Below, one piece after another: positions 44,479 to 54,798 of a DNA stretch of 64,000 bases. Position numbers and translations under genes: made by a program. The notes below the pieces were generated by a model. It made no database searches. It had not been told where the DNA came from and was given only the letters and a program-made list of their open reading frames with translations. Origin of the DNA: Balneolaceae bacterium UBA2956 (lineage in GTDB: Bacteria > Bacteroidota > Rhodothermia > Balneolales > Balneolaceae); the NCBI GenBank assembly GCA_002348545.1, contig DEBM01000045.1, positions 62,001 to 126,000 of the forward strand, given 5' to 3'. Position 1 is the stretch's first letter; each line of letters starts with the position of its first letter.

Positions 44479-47269
44479 GAGTGGTTGATCCATTGGTTAT
44501 TTGAATGATATAAGTACCTTTTGTCAAGTAGCTATTAGATGTTGGATTCCATAGGTTCCAGTTAAAAGTGTTAAATCCTTTTTCTGCATCCAATATAGTT
44601 GAGTATAGTATCAATTCGTCCTTTTTAATTTCTATTTCAATTTCGTATTTAACTGGAGGTTGGTTACTTTTTTTCATTGAGGGTTCTTGAACAAAAAATA
44701 AAGCCTCAAAATTTGGCTCGAGTAGGTTGCGATAGTCAACCGATTGAGTTCCCCATCTATTAGAATAAAGAATATCATCTAATCTGAATAGGGTTATGGA
44801 CTCGTTTAATCGATCAACTAACTCATGAAAAGGGGTGGTATCAAGTACATAGATACTACGACCATGTGTTGCTACTACTAATTCAAAATCCCGAGGATGA
44901 ACAACCATGTCATAAGATGCAACATTGGGTATGTTGTTGAGTAGGTGCCATTCTTGGCCGTCATCGAAACTCACATAGCTACCGTGATCCAGTCCTGCGT
45001 ATAAGATTTCAGGCTTAACAGGATCTTGTACTATGATATTAACTACATCATCTGGTAAATTTCCTTTAACTGATGTCCATGTTTTACCTAAGTCTATTGT
45101 TTTATACACATAAGTGACAAATTCATCAAATCGATAGCCATTTAATGAAACATAAGCCGTTTCGGAATTATGGGAAGATGCATGAAGTTCAGAAATCCAA
45201 CGGTAGGCGGGAAGTCCATTACTAACATCTACCCATGTAGCACCAGCATCAGTGGTACGATGTACCTTTCCATCATCAGTTCCAGTCCAAATTATATCAA
45301 ACGAAAGTGGTGATTCAGAAATAGTGGTTAGTGTAGAGTATGGAACGTCTCCATTGGGTAAATTATAGCTAAGATCGGGACTTATTGTGGTCCATTTTTT
45401 CCCTTCATCAAAGGAGCGATTCAGTCGTTGAGATCCAAAATAAATAATATCAGAGTTGTGATGACTAAGCTCTACCGGTGTATTCCAATTGTAACGGTAA
45501 CGATCTTCACCCACTTCATGACGTGGGGTTATTCTATAGCTTGCTCCGCTATCCAAATCTCTTCGCATATAGTTCCCATACTGAAATCCCACATAAATAA
45601 TATTACTGTTCTCTGGATGCGGGTTTACGTGCATACCATCACCGCCATAGAGTCGTTCCCACGGCTGTTCTCTATCTGGAGTTGAACGAGATGAACCTCT
45701 CCAGGTACCGTTGTCTTGCAGACCGCCATAGATATTATATGGTGTGTCCATATCAACATTTACGGTATAGAATTGACCAACTGGCGCTACATTATGATGA
45801 ATGAAATTTTCTCCTCCATCTTTACTTTCATATAACCCTCCATCATTACCCAGAAGGAGATGTTCTCCATCATTAGGGTTGATCCATAGGGTTTGATGAT
45901 CCACATGAATACGCTGATTTTCAGCAATAGGCCTCCAATTACGTCCAGCATCGTTTGATTTTAGAATAGGTACACCCATAATGTAAAGAGTATTTGCATC
46001 ACTAGGGTCTACTCGAATTTCACCAAAATAGTATCCATAGGTGAAGTAAACATTGTCTAAAGCTATCTGATGTGTTTTTTCCCATGATTGTCCACCATTG
46101 TCTGTTTTATAGACTTCAGCTCCTATAATTTTAGTGTCAAAAAGCTCGGCATTAGCATCACCTATATAGTCTGCTAGAGCACTTGGTGGATAGATATTAG
46201 CTGATATATCTTTTTTGACGATTTCAGCAGTATATTTGGAGGGGAATCCATGTTGTCTTAAAAATTGATTTATTTCTTCATTTTCTAGTGATAAAAAATC
46301 CTTTGAATTCATATTCCATAATGCATCGCTTTTTAGTCCATCATTGGCTTGATTTTCAGACTCGACCCTACGAACATCTTGGTTATCAATGAGAGCATAA
46401 ATACGATTAGGATTTTCTGCGCTTATGCTTAAGCCAATACGTCCTAAAGTCCTCCCAGTAGGAAGCCCATTGTTAACTTTTTCCCAAGTGTTTCCGCCAT
46501 CCTTTGAATGGTATACGGCGGATCCTTCACCGCTTTCTACAAAATTCCAGGCTTCTCTAGAACGCTCCCAAGTGGCTGCCCATAGTAATTTTGGATTTTT
46601 TGGGTTAATGATAAGATCTATAACTCCAGTGCCTTCATTCACAAAAAGAGTTTTCTCCCATGTTTGTCCACCATCGACAGTTTTGTACACTCCACGGTCA
46701 GAGTTTTCTGAGTATAAAGCGCCCATACTACCTACCCAGACAATTTCTGGATTATTTGGGTGAACTAATATTCTACCAATATGGTGAGTGCCTTCTAAAC
46801 CCATGTGATTCCATGTTTTACCGGAATCTATTGTTTTATAAACTCCAGTGCCTGCATAGGTGCTGCGAGAAGAATTTTTTTCTCCTGTACCAGCCCAAAG
46901 AATATTTGGGTTAGATTTTGAAATGGCAATATCGCCAATTCCAATTGCACCACCTTGATTGTCAAAAACTGGTTTCATAGTTGTTCCGCCATTGGTCGTT
47001 TTGAAAATACCGGCTGAACCGAAACCCACATAAAAGATTCTAGAGGTGTCTGGGTGGACAGCTATGTCAGATACTCGACCACTCATCGTGACTGGACCTA
47101 CATTTCGAATTGGGTAGGAGTTTAATAATGATTGAGTTCGATGGTAACTCCGTTCTTTTAAACTATTCATAAGATGTGCGGTAGTCGTCGCAGCAGGTTT
47201 TATAAATTGAGCTTGTAAAGGGAGAGTGAATAAGGTAGCGGTTAATAAATAAAGACCTAAGCTCTTCAT
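44453..47269 (-). CDS. Secreted VPS10/sortilin-type Asp-box repeat protein
   Basis: About 938 residues with a signal peptide ending LPLQAQ. At least nine Asp-box repeats (S/T-x-D-x-G-x-T-W pattern, for example YKTVDGGQTW, YHSKDGGNTW, HRTTDAGATW) are spread through 80-820, building seven- to ten-bladed propellers like those of VPS10 and BNR proteins. The C-terminal 120 residues form a beta domain without a typical T9SS sorting tail. An ATG three codons upstream is also possible. Exported sialidase-like or peptide-binding function is unproven. Confidence 0.88.
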   Translation of the reverse strand: MKSLGLYLLTATLFTLPLQAQFIKPAATTTAHLMNSLKERSYHRTQSLLNSYPIRNVGPVTMSGRVSDIAVHPDTSRIFYVGFGSAGIFKTTNGGTTMKPVFDNQGGAIGIGDIAISKSNPNILWAGTGEKNSSRSTYAGTGVYKTIDSGKTWNHMGLEGTHHIGRILVHPNNPEIVWVGSMGALYSENSDRGVYKTVDGGQTWEKTLFVNEGTGVIDLIINPKNPKLLWAATWERSREAWNFVESGEGSAVYHSKDGGNTWEKVNNGLPTGRTLGRIGLSISAENPNRIYALIDNQDVRRVESENQANDGLKSDALWNMNSKDFLSLENEEINQFLRQHGFPSKYTAEIVKKDISANIYPPSALADYIGDANAELFDTKIIGAEVYKTDNGGQSWEKTHQIALDNVYFTYGYYFGEIRVDPSDANTLYIMGVPILKSNDAGRNWRPIAENQRIHVDHQTLWINPNDGEHLLLGNDGGLYESKDGGENFIHHNVAPVGQFYTVNVDMDTPYNIYGGLQDNGTWRGSSRSTPDREQPWERLYGGDGMHVNPHPENSNIIYVGFQYGNYMRRDLDSGASYRITPRHEVGEDRYRYNWNTPVELSHHNSDIIYFGSQRLNRSFDEGKKWTTISPDLSYNLPNGDVPYSTLTTISESPLSFDIIWTGTDDGKVHRTTDAGATWVDVSNGLPAYRWISELHASSHNSETAYVSLNGYRFDEFVTYVYKTIDLGKTWTSVKGNLPDDVVNIIVQDPVKPEILYAGLDHGSYVSFDDGQEWHLLNNIPNVASYDMVVHPRDFELVVATHGRSIYVLDTTPFHELVDRLNESITLFRLDDILYSNRWGTQSVDYRNLLEPNFEALFFVQEPSMKKSNQPPVKYEIEIEIKKDELILYSTILDAEKGFNTFNWNLWNPTSNSYLTKGTYIIQITNGSTTHAQSFEIK

Positions 47270-47278
47270 GATAATCAA

Positions 47279-47622
47279 TAGTTATGATAAGGTTGTTAGA
47301 ATTGAATAGTAAATAACATTTTGGTGATGTGTAAAGATGTGTAAATGCTTCGTATACAATTCGGTTATGTGTTAATTATTTGAAGTGAGAATAAAGAACG
47401 GAGTAAAGTAGAAAGTATTAGACATTACTACAAAAAAAGTACTAACAAAATTTAGTTTGATTAATGTGTACCTATCTTGAGGGAACATTATATATTTTAC
47501 ATGAAATTGAAATTGACGCCTTTTTAACCTATCTTATTAGTCTTAGTGGGCGCCGAAGGGTTCCCGCTTTTTTTGTTTTTTATAACTGCTGTTAGATCAA
47601 TAGTTTACTTATCACATATAAC
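47279..47622. other. Intergenic region between the Asp-box gene and rimP
   Basis: About 340 nt, divergent promoters expected. I see a TATATTTT (7/8 to the -7 consensus) around 47490 for the rimP side without a well-placed -33, and the attenuator-like hairpin nearer rimP. No RNA gene or reading frame of note. Confidence 0.4.
47545..47580 (+). terminator. Attenuator-like hairpin upstream of rimP-nusA
   Basis: AGTGGG pairs with CCCGCT, extended by an inner CC/GG around a GAAG tetraloop, then a run of seven T. It lies 55 nt before rimP. Similar hairpins before rimP-nusA act as NusA-dependent terminators that let NusA limit its own operon (known from Bacillus); that role here is inferred. Confidence 0.7.
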
Positions 47623-48078
47623 ATGAAAACCAACACGGAAAAAATCTTAGAATTAGCGCAACAATGCGCTTCCTCGTACAGCGTGTTTGTTGTTGATGTG
47701 GAAATTAAAAACACTTCACCTTTGGAGTTATGGGTCTATCTCGATAAAGAGGATGAGAATCTTTCTATCAATATTTGTACCAAGATAAGCCGTGAATTGG
47801 GTTTTTTATTAGAGGCACATGAAATAGAGCTAGGTCAGTATCGGCTTAATGTTTCTTCACCTGGATTGAGTAGACCTTTGAGCGATATTCGTCAGTATCC
47901 CAAGAATATTGGTCGTACGTGCAGAGTTCGGTATAGAAAGGATAATAACGAAGTTGATAAGATTAAAGGGCAATTAGAGAAAGTTGATTCTATGAATATT
48001 GAACTTTCATTTGATGGAAAAACCATTGTTATACCCTTTGCAAAAGTTATAGAATCCAAAATTATTCCTATAATCTAA
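47623..48078 (+). CDS. rimP: Ribosome maturation factor RimP
   Basis: 151 residues, needed for 30S maturation. Two-domain layout with the VFVVDVEIK strand, a central DEDENLSIN-type segment, the conserved NVSSPGLSRPL motif (about 83-93) and a C-terminal SH3-like barrel. First gene of the rimP-nusA-infB-rbfA-truB-ribF run, 16 nt before nusA. Confidence 0.93.
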   Translation: MKTNTEKILELAQQCASSYSVFVVDVEIKNTSPLELWVYLDKEDENLSINICTKISRELGFLLEAHEIELGQYRLNVSSPGLSRPLSDIRQYPKNIGRTCRVRYRKDNNEVDKIKGQLEKVDSMNIELSFDGKTIVIPFAKVIESKIIPII

Positions 48079-48094
48079 CATAAATTAAATATCA

Positions 48095-49345
48095 ATGCAG
48101 CCCGATTTTTCCAAACAAATTATTTCTTCTTTTGCTGAAATAGCAAAAGAAAAAGGTATTGATCGAGATCTTCTGCTAACTATATTAGAAGATGTATTCA
48201 GAACAATGATTCGAAAGAAATACGAAACAGATGATGCGTTCTCGGTGATTTTGAATGCAGACAGAGGAGAAATTCAGATTCTTCATGTTCAAGAAGTTGT
48301 CCCAACAGAAGAATTAGCCGATCCTGTGGGCGAAATATCCTTAGAAGATGCCCAGAAAATAGATCCAGATATTGAATTATATGATGAATTAGCTCAAGAA
48401 GTTAACATATTAGATTTTGGACGAAGAGCTGTAAATATGGCGCGTCAGCAATTAGCGCAACGCATACGTGAGATTGAGAAAGATAATATCTATGAAGATT
48501 ATACTGACCGGGTAGGCGAAATTATTCTTGGTGATGTATATCAGGTCCGACATAACAAAGACATTCTCGTAAATCATAATGGGGTGGAGTTGTTACTTCC
48601 TCGAAATGAGCAAATATACAAAGACCGATACCGAAAAGGTGACACAATTCGAGCTGTTGTAACTGGTGTTCACATGAAAAACGGTAATCCAACTGTGATT
48701 ATCTCCAGAACCTCTGAAGTTTTCTTAGAGCGCTTATTTGAAAATGAAATACCTGAAGTATTCGACGGCATTATCGACTTAGTAAAGGTAGCCCGAGCAC
48801 CTGGTGATCGTTCAAAAGTAGCTGTAAAGTCGCATGACGAACGAATAGATCCCGTTGGCGCATGCGTGGGTATGAAAGGAATACGAATTCATGCAATCGT
48901 TCGGGAATTACAAAATGAAAATATCGATGTGATTAATTTTACCAAAGATAGAGTTGAATTCATAAAAAGAGCACTTCAACCAGCTGAAGTCATGAAAGTT
49001 GAGTTAGACGAGAAAGGAGAAAAAGCTAGTGTTTTAGTACCTGCAGATCAAGTTTCTAAGGCAATTGGTAAAGGTGGAGTAAATATTCGCCTAGCCTCAA
49101 AGTTATCGGAATGTGAAATAGATGTTTATCGAGAAGTTGAAGAAGAAGATGATATCGATTTAGCTGAGTTTTCGGATGATTTTGGTGAAAAGGCTATTCA
49201 ATTACTATACTCTATTGGTTGTGATACAGCCCGAGCTGTATTGGAACTCAATGCGGATGAAATTATGAGCCGAACCAACAATGAAATTGACGAATCATTG
49301 GCTCGTAAAATTATTGAAGTTATCGCTTACGAATTTGAGGATTAG
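48095..49345 (+). CDS. nusA: Transcription termination/antitermination factor NusA
   Basis: 416 residues: an N-terminal RNA-polymerase-binding domain (1-130), an S1 domain (about 137-205), two KH domains (about 210-345, including GMKGIRIHAI and IGKGGVNIRLA) and a short C-terminal helical part. It lacks the long acidic-repeat tail of E. coli NusA, normal for this group. May control its own operon through the leader hairpin. Confidence 0.96.
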   Translation: MQPDFSKQIISSFAEIAKEKGIDRDLLLTILEDVFRTMIRKKYETDDAFSVILNADRGEIQILHVQEVVPTEELADPVGEISLEDAQKIDPDIELYDELAQEVNILDFGRRAVNMARQQLAQRIREIEKDNIYEDYTDRVGEIILGDVYQVRHNKDILVNHNGVELLLPRNEQIYKDRYRKGDTIRAVVTGVHMKNGNPTVIISRTSEVFLERLFENEIPEVFDGIIDLVKVARAPGDRSKVAVKSHDERIDPVGACVGMKGIRIHAIVRELQNENIDVINFTKDRVEFIKRALQPAEVMKVELDEKGEKASVLVPADQVSKAIGKGGVNIRLASKLSECEIDVYREVEEEDDIDLAEFSDDFGEKAIQLLYSIGCDTARAVLELNADEIMSRTNNEIDESLARKIIEVIAYEFED

Positions 49346-49401
49346 AATTGTACAATAGAATCTTAAATTGGTAGTTTAGACCATATACTAATCACATATA
49401 C

Positions 49402-52299
49402 ATGCCCATAAATAGACCCAAACCTTTATTCAAAGTAGCTTCCGAATTCAATGTTTCTACTCAGTCTATTGTAGATACATTAGAAGACAAAGGACTTATT
49501 GTCTCTAATCGTCCAAATTTTAAGATAACACCAGATATGTATGTTGTCTTGGAACAGGTTTATGAAGAAGATAAAGCTAAAAGTGCGGATCATGAACGAG
49601 CTAAAGAAGCTTATGAGTCAAGACGTAGTCAAATGATGAACCAGCGTAATGACAGTGTAACGGTGGATCAATTTTTAGAGCCATTAGAAAAGGAAGAAGT
49701 AGCTAAGAACGCACCCGCTACTACCATCGAAGATGATCTCTTAGTTGGACTTGAGCCTATGGACAAGTCAACTGACACAACTCAAGAGAAAAAGAAGGAG
49801 GTGTCTATTGTCCCAAAAAAACAAGAGATAAAAAAAGCAGAATCAGAAATTATCCAAACAGACCAAGTTAAAGTACAGCACTCTGAATTTGAAGATATAA
49901 ACGCAGCAGAGACTTCTGTTACCACAAATATTGAACCTATCCAGAATGAAGAGCAAAAAAATATAATGGAGTCGGTCGAGGAAGCACCTAAAATTAAAGC
50001 GAAGTCATCTAAACTATCAACTAAATCATTAAAAGAACCGCTAGATGAGCAAATAGATTATAGAAATCAGTCAGACGCAGACACTATAAAGCTAACTCAA
50101 GAAGGAAAGTCTGAAGAGGTTATTCCAGAAAATAAAATATCAATCAATGCTGAAAGTGAAGAAGATATTATTCGAGGACGTGCTGGTAAGCTGAAAGGAA
50201 CTAAAGTTTTAGGTAAAGGTGCATTTACCAGTGAGAAAAGTTCTGATAGGCAGCCAAGAAAAAAAAGGAAACGTAAAAAAGATCTCCCTAATACGTCTCC
50301 AGTTAATCAAGAAGAATCTATTACAAAACCTACAGTCAACACAAAGAAAAAGTCTAAAAAGAAGGTTAAAAAAACTGAAGTTGACGAGATTGATGTGGAT
50401 CGAATGATGAAGGAAACTCTGAAAAAAATTCAGGGTGGATCTACTGTTGGGAATAAACGTGGTAAGAGGAGAAGACAGCGAAAAGAAGAAAGAGAAGAAG
50501 AATTACAACAACAGCAGGAATTAGATCAGTTAGAAAGTGGTATAATAGAAGTCACTGAATTCATTACGGCGAATGATTTAGCTGAGGAACTAGAGGTCAG
50601 TGTTACAGATATTATCTCTGCTTGTATGAGCATTGGCCTAATGATCACTATAAATCAGCGTTTAGATGCTGGAACTATTGAATTGGTTTCTGAAGAATTT
50701 GGAAAAGAAGTAAAATTCGTAGATGCCGAAGAAATGGTTGAAGAGTTTGAAGAAGAAATTGATGATGAATCTGATCTAAAAAACCGAGCTCCCATCATTA
50801 CAGTAATGGGACACGTAGATCACGGTAAGACTTCTTTGCTGGACTACATCAGAGAAGCCCGAGTAGCAGAGGGTGAAGCTGGTGGGATTACTCAGCATGT
50901 TGGTGCCTACGAGGTTGTTCATAACGATAAAAATATCACTTTTTTAGATACACCTGGTCATGAAGCTTTTACTGCAATGCGTTCGCGTGGTGCACAAGCA
51001 ACTGATATCGTAATTCTTGTTGTTGCTGCTGACGACTCGGTTATGCCTCAAACTATTGAAGCGATAAATCATGCGAAGGCAGCTGGTGTCCCAATGGTGG
51101 TTGCGATTAATAAAATGGATAAGCCAGGTGCAACTCCAGACAAAATAAAGCAGCAACTGTCAGATCATTCGGTAATAGTAGAAGATTGGGGCGGATCTAC
51201 CCAGTTTGCCCACGTGTCTGCCAAAACAGGAATGGGAATTTCTGATTTACTTGAGAAATTAGTAATTGAAGCAGAATTATTGGAGTTAAAAGCTAATCCA
51301 GACCGACGAGCCGATGGAGTTGTACTTGAATCTAGACTGGACAAAGGTAAAGGTATTGTAGCTAATATCTTGGTGCAGAATGGTACTCTCAACGTAGGTG
51401 ATCCTTTTGTTGCTGGACCTTGTTATGGTAGGGTGCGAGCTATGGAAAATGATTTAGGCGCTCGTATTACGGAGGCTGGACCAGCAACACCGGTTCAGCT
51501 AACTGGTTTTGACGAAATGCCACAAGCCGGCGATAAAATACGTGTTGCTATCGATGAGAAGACTGCAAAAGAAATTGCTAATCAAAGACAACAAATACGC
51601 CGCGAACAGGCACTAAGAAAAACTAAGCACATGACTCTAGATGATTTATCCCGTAGAATGGCATTGGGTGAAGTATCAGAGCTTAATATTATCATTAAAG
51701 CTGATGTTGATGGTTCAATTGAAGCTTTGTCTGGTGCATTACAAAAATTAGGAACTGAAGAAGTATCCGTTAGTATTATTCACACGGGTGCTGGGGCTAT
51801 ATCTGAATCTGATGTATTGCTTGCTTCAGCTTCCGATGCTATTATTATTGGTTTTCAAGTCCGTCCTACGGCCCAGGCCAGAAAATTATCGGAGTCAGAG
51901 GAAATTGATATACGATTATTTAGTGTAATTTATGATGCGGTGGATGAAGTGCGCGACGCACTAGAAGGTTTGTTATCCCCTGAGATTAAAGAGCAAATGA
52001 TGGGCTCTGTAGAAGTACGGGAGATCTTCAAAGTATCAAAAGTTGGAACAATTGCAGGTTGTTATGTCACAGACGGTAAGATTGACCGTAATAATCCAAT
52101 ACGAATCATACGGGACGGTGTGGTTATCTATGATGGTGAAATTGGCGCCCTAAAGCGTTTCAAAGATGACGTAAAAGAAGTGAGTTCTGGTTACGAATGT
52201 GGAATTAGTATTCGTAATTATAATGATCTAAAGGTTGGGGATTCTTTCGAAAGTTATAAAATGACTGAAGAAAAGCGAACCTTAGACGAGTCCAATTAG
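49402..52299 (+). CDS. infB: Translation initiation factor IF-2
   Basis: 965 residues. A long charged, low-complexity N-terminal region (about 60-380, Lys/Glu-rich with poly-Lys patches) precedes the conserved core: G1 GHVDHGKTS (about 470), G3 DTPGHEAF, G4 NKMDK, then domains II-IV. Positions fMet-tRNA on the 30S subunit and promotes subunit joining. The N-terminal extension is of the length seen in Bacteroidota relatives. Confidence 0.97.
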   Translation: MPINRPKPLFKVASEFNVSTQSIVDTLEDKGLIVSNRPNFKITPDMYVVLEQVYEEDKAKSADHERAKEAYESRRSQMMNQRNDSVTVDQFLEPLEKEEVAKNAPATTIEDDLLVGLEPMDKSTDTTQEKKKEVSIVPKKQEIKKAESEIIQTDQVKVQHSEFEDINAAETSVTTNIEPIQNEEQKNIMESVEEAPKIKAKSSKLSTKSLKEPLDEQIDYRNQSDADTIKLTQEGKSEEVIPENKISINAESEEDIIRGRAGKLKGTKVLGKGAFTSEKSSDRQPRKKRKRKKDLPNTSPVNQEESITKPTVNTKKKSKKKVKKTEVDEIDVDRMMKETLKKIQGGSTVGNKRGKRRRQRKEEREEELQQQQELDQLESGIIEVTEFITANDLAEELEVSVTDIISACMSIGLMITINQRLDAGTIELVSEEFGKEVKFVDAEEMVEEFEEEIDDESDLKNRAPIITVMGHVDHGKTSLLDYIREARVAEGEAGGITQHVGAYEVVHNDKNITFLDTPGHEAFTAMRSRGAQATDIVILVVAADDSVMPQTIEAINHAKAAGVPMVVAINKMDKPGATPDKIKQQLSDHSVIVEDWGGSTQFAHVSAKTGMGISDLLEKLVIEAELLELKANPDRRADGVVLESRLDKGKGIVANILVQNGTLNVGDPFVAGPCYGRVRAMENDLGARITEAGPATPVQLTGFDEMPQAGDKIRVAIDEKTAKEIANQRQQIRREQALRKTKHMTLDDLSRRMALGEVSELNIIIKADVDGSIEALSGALQKLGTEEVSVSIIHTGAGAISESDVLLASASDAIIIGFQVRPTAQARKLSESEEIDIRLFSVIYDAVDEVRDALEGLLSPEIKEQMMGSVEVREIFKVSKVGTIAGCYVTDGKIDRNNPIRIIRDGVVIYDGEIGALKRFKDDVKEVSSGYECGISIRNYNDLKVGDSFESYKMTEEKRTLDESN

Positions 52300-52300
52300 C

Positions 52301-52645
52301 ATGAATATACGCTTAAAACGGCTTAACGAATTATTTCGTCGAGATTTGAGTGAGATTATTCAACGTAACTTTCAGCCAGATGGTAGTTTTGTTACTATTA
52401 CTAAAGTGCAGTTAAGTCCTGACTTATCGATAGCTAAAGTATATCTTAGCGTTTTCTCTCCAAATCGTGATTCAAAAACAATTTATTCTTATTTGGATGA
52501 TCAGCAAAAGCAGATAAAGTTTCTGTTAGCTTCACGAATTCGTAATCAAGTGCGTAAAATACCCGAACTCCATTTTTATGAAGATGATACAAATGAATAT
52601 GTTGACTCTATCGAACAGCTTTTTAAAAAAATAGATAAGAAGTAA
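52301..52645 (+). CDS. rbfA: Ribosome-binding factor A
   Basis: 114 residues with the KH-type RbfA fold: basic N-terminus RLKRLNELFRRDLSEII, the TITKVQLSPDLSIAKVYLSVF strands, and IRNQVRKIPELHFYEDD. Needed for 16S 5'-end maturation and cold adaptation. Separated from infB by a single base, so translation is probably coupled. Confidence 0.93.
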   Translation: MNIRLKRLNELFRRDLSEIIQRNFQPDGSFVTITKVQLSPDLSIAKVYLSVFSPNRDSKTIYSYLDDQQKQIKFLLASRIRNQVRKIPELHFYEDDTNEYVDSIEQLFKKIDKK

Positions 52646-52665
52646 TTGGGGATTACGCTAATTTT

Positions 52666-53388
52666 ATGCAATGGATCGATTTCCCAATATTCAACTCTAC
52701 CAACTTCCTCTCTGAATTTAAGGCCAATGAGATATCGGCAGGAATTCTGTTAGTCAATAAACCTTTGGGTTGGACCAGTTTTGATGTGGTTAAATATGTT
52801 CGCTCTAGAATACAAAAAAAGAAGGTAGGTCATGCAGGGACACTGGATCCTATGGCAGATGGTTTATTAGTATTATGTTTTGGAAAGGCCACAAAAAGTA
52901 TTGATCAAATTCAATCACTAACCAAAGAATATAATGCCAAAATAAAATTGGGTGGAAGTACACCAAGCTATGATGCAGAAACGCAAGTCGATCAACAAGC
53001 TGCATACGATCATATAACCTTAGAAGATATTGAACAGAAACTATTATCCGAGTTCTCTGGGGACATACAACAAATTCCTCCTATGTACTCAGCTTTAAAA
53101 AGAAATGGTAAAAAACTTTATGAATTGGCACGTATAGGTAAATCCGTTGATTTAGAATCTCGACTTGTTCATGTATATTCAACTGACATTCATTCATTTA
53201 CGGGTAACACATTAGAATTAACCATAAACTGTTCTAAAGGTACCTATATTCGTAGCATAGCACATGACCTAGGAATTGCTCTTGGATCAAGGGCTCATCT
53301 TTGTGGACTAACTAGAAATAAAATTGGTGACCTGGAGGCTAAGCAAGCATTAGAAATTAGTGTTTTTGACTCCTTATTTAAGCAATAA
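52666..53388 (+). CDS. truB: tRNA pseudouridine-55 synthase
   Basis: 240 residues. The catalytic Asp61 lies in GHAGTLDPMADGLL, preceded by NKPLGWTSFDVV. Other family motifs: YNAKIKLGGSTPSYDAE and CSKGTYIRSIAHDLG. Makes pseudouridine 55 in the T loop of tRNAs. The short C-terminus lacks a PUA domain, common in this phylum. Confidence 0.95.
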   Translation: MQWIDFPIFNSTNFLSEFKANEISAGILLVNKPLGWTSFDVVKYVRSRIQKKKVGHAGTLDPMADGLLVLCFGKATKSIDQIQSLTKEYNAKIKLGGSTPSYDAETQVDQQAAYDHITLEDIEQKLLSEFSGDIQQIPPMYSALKRNGKKLYELARIGKSVDLESRLVHVYSTDIHSFTGNTLELTINCSKGTYIRSIAHDLGIALGSRAHLCGLTRNKIGDLEAKQALEISVFDSLFKQ

Positions 53389-53406
53389 TCTCTTAAGTTT
53401 AAAAAT

Positions 53407-54348
53407 ATGACAGAGATTAATTACATCAATGACATTCCTTTTCAAAGAAAAACGGTCCTTACCGTGGGTACATTTGACGGTATACATCGAGGACATATAG
53501 CACTAATGAACAGACTTGTTCAAAAAGCAAATAAGTATAATTGTAGAAGTGTTGTAGTGAGTTTCGACCCACATCCGAGAAGTATAATCTACGCTGGTGA
53601 TGATGGAATACGACTGTTGACCACTTTAGAAGAACGATCAAGGCATTTGAGTGAATTGGGAATTGATATATTGTGTGTTATACCATTTACACGTGATTTT
53701 TCACTTCAAAATGCCGAAGAGTTTGTAAAAAAAATCTTATCTACTAAAATTGGTCTATCATACTTCATTATTGGTTATGACCATCATTTTGGAAAGAATA
53801 GAGATGGAAATGCTCAAACCTTACAAAAAATGTCACATTATCTAGATTTTGAGGTTGAGATAGTTGAGAAGAAAGAAATGGGTGATTTAACTATTAGTAG
53901 CACGAAAATTCGTCAGTCTCTTGAGGTATATGGTGATGTAAATCGGGCAGAAGAATTACTAGGAAGGCCATACAGCTTAGAAGGGGTTGTAGTTCAAGGA
54001 GACGAGAGAGGAAGAACTATTGGATTTCCAACAGCTAATATTCAACTAAGTCATAGAGATAAACTCATACCAAAAGAAGGCACGTATGTTATATTAGCTC
54101 AGTTGAATGGTACTACATTTCAAGGAATGATGAATATTGGCAATAGACCTACTTTTAATGGACTAAACAAGCGTATTGAGGTTCATTTATTTTTGTTTGA
54201 CAAACAGATTTATGGGCAAACTCTTAGAGTATTTTTGATAGAACGTATCAGGGATGAAATAAAATTTAATAGCTCATTTGAACTGGTAAATCAACTAAAA
54301 TTAGACAGGAAAAAAAGTCTTGAGATATTGGGTAAGCATGGTATTTAA
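53407..54348 (+). CDS. ribF: Bifunctional riboflavin kinase / FAD synthetase
   Basis: 313 residues. The N-terminal adenylyltransferase domain has GTFDGIHRGH (about 18-27) and SSTKIRQSLE (about 163-172). The C-terminal riboflavin kinase domain carries GRTIGFPTANI (about 202-212) and MNIGNRPTFNG. Converts riboflavin to FMN and FAD. Last gene of the rimP run, followed by the rpsO promoter. Confidence 0.95.
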   Translation: MTEINYINDIPFQRKTVLTVGTFDGIHRGHIALMNRLVQKANKYNCRSVVVSFDPHPRSIIYAGDDGIRLLTTLEERSRHLSELGIDILCVIPFTRDFSLQNAEEFVKKILSTKIGLSYFIIGYDHHFGKNRDGNAQTLQKMSHYLDFEVEIVEKKEMGDLTISSTKIRQSLEVYGDVNRAEELLGRPYSLEGVVVQGDERGRTIGFPTANIQLSHRDKLIPKEGTYVILAQLNGTTFQGMMNIGNRPTFNGLNKRIEVHLFLFDKQIYGQTLRVFLIERIRDEIKFNSSFELVNQLKLDRKKSLEILGKHGI

Positions 54349-54372
54349 ATTTAAAAGTAGCCCTTAGCTTTA

Positions 54373-54403
54373 TTGTTCTATTACATAAAAAAGCGTATAT
54401 TTG
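54373..54403 (+). promoter_or_regulatory. Candidate rpsO promoter
   Basis: TTG, 20 nt, TATATTTG: an exact TAnnTTTG -7 element with consensus spacing, 34 nt before the rpsO start. The clearest Bacteroidota-type promoter in the window. Confidence 0.55.
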
Positions 54404-54436
54404 AATTTTAGATAATATCGATAACATTCCAATTTC

Positions 54437-54706
54437 ATGAGTATAACCGCAGAAGAAAAAAAAGAATTTTTCACTAAATTTGGTAGCGATAGCACCAACA
54501 CTGGATCAACTGAAGGGCAAATAGCCTTATTCACCCACCGAATAAATCATCTTACAGAACACTTAAAGTCTAATAAAAAAGATTACTCTTCCCGAAGAGG
54601 CTTGCTTAAGTTAGTAGGTAAACGACGTCGTTTACTTAATTATTTAATGAAAAACGATATCGAAAAATACAGAGTCCTCATCAAAGAACTCGGTATTCGT
54701 AAATAA
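54437..54706 (+). CDS. rpsO: 30S ribosomal protein S15
   Basis: 89 residues, four-helix S15. Conserved segments: FGSDSTNTGSTEGQIALFT (about 15-33), HRINHLTEHLKSNKKDYSSR and GLLKLVGKRRRLLNYL. Binds the central domain of 16S rRNA. Followed by a terminator and then pnp, the classic rpsO-pnp order. Confidence 0.97.
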   Translation: MSITAEEKKEFFTKFGSDSTNTGSTEGQIALFTHRINHLTEHLKSNKKDYSSRRGLLKLVGKRRRLLNYLMKNDIEKYRVLIKELGIRK

Positions 54707-54710
54707 ATCG

Positions 54711-54737
54711 AAAGGCTCCACTCTGGAGCTTTTTTTA
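54711..54737 (+). terminator. Intrinsic terminator after rpsO
   Basis: GCTCCA CTC TGGAGC stem with flanking A/T pairs, followed by seven T, 5 nt after the rpsO stop. Read-through would carry transcription into pnp, as in other bacteria where both share transcripts. Confidence 0.85.
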
Positions 54738-54798
54738 TAAATATTTTTTCTCACTAATCAGATAATAAAGTGAGATAAAGCAACAAAAGAGATAAATA

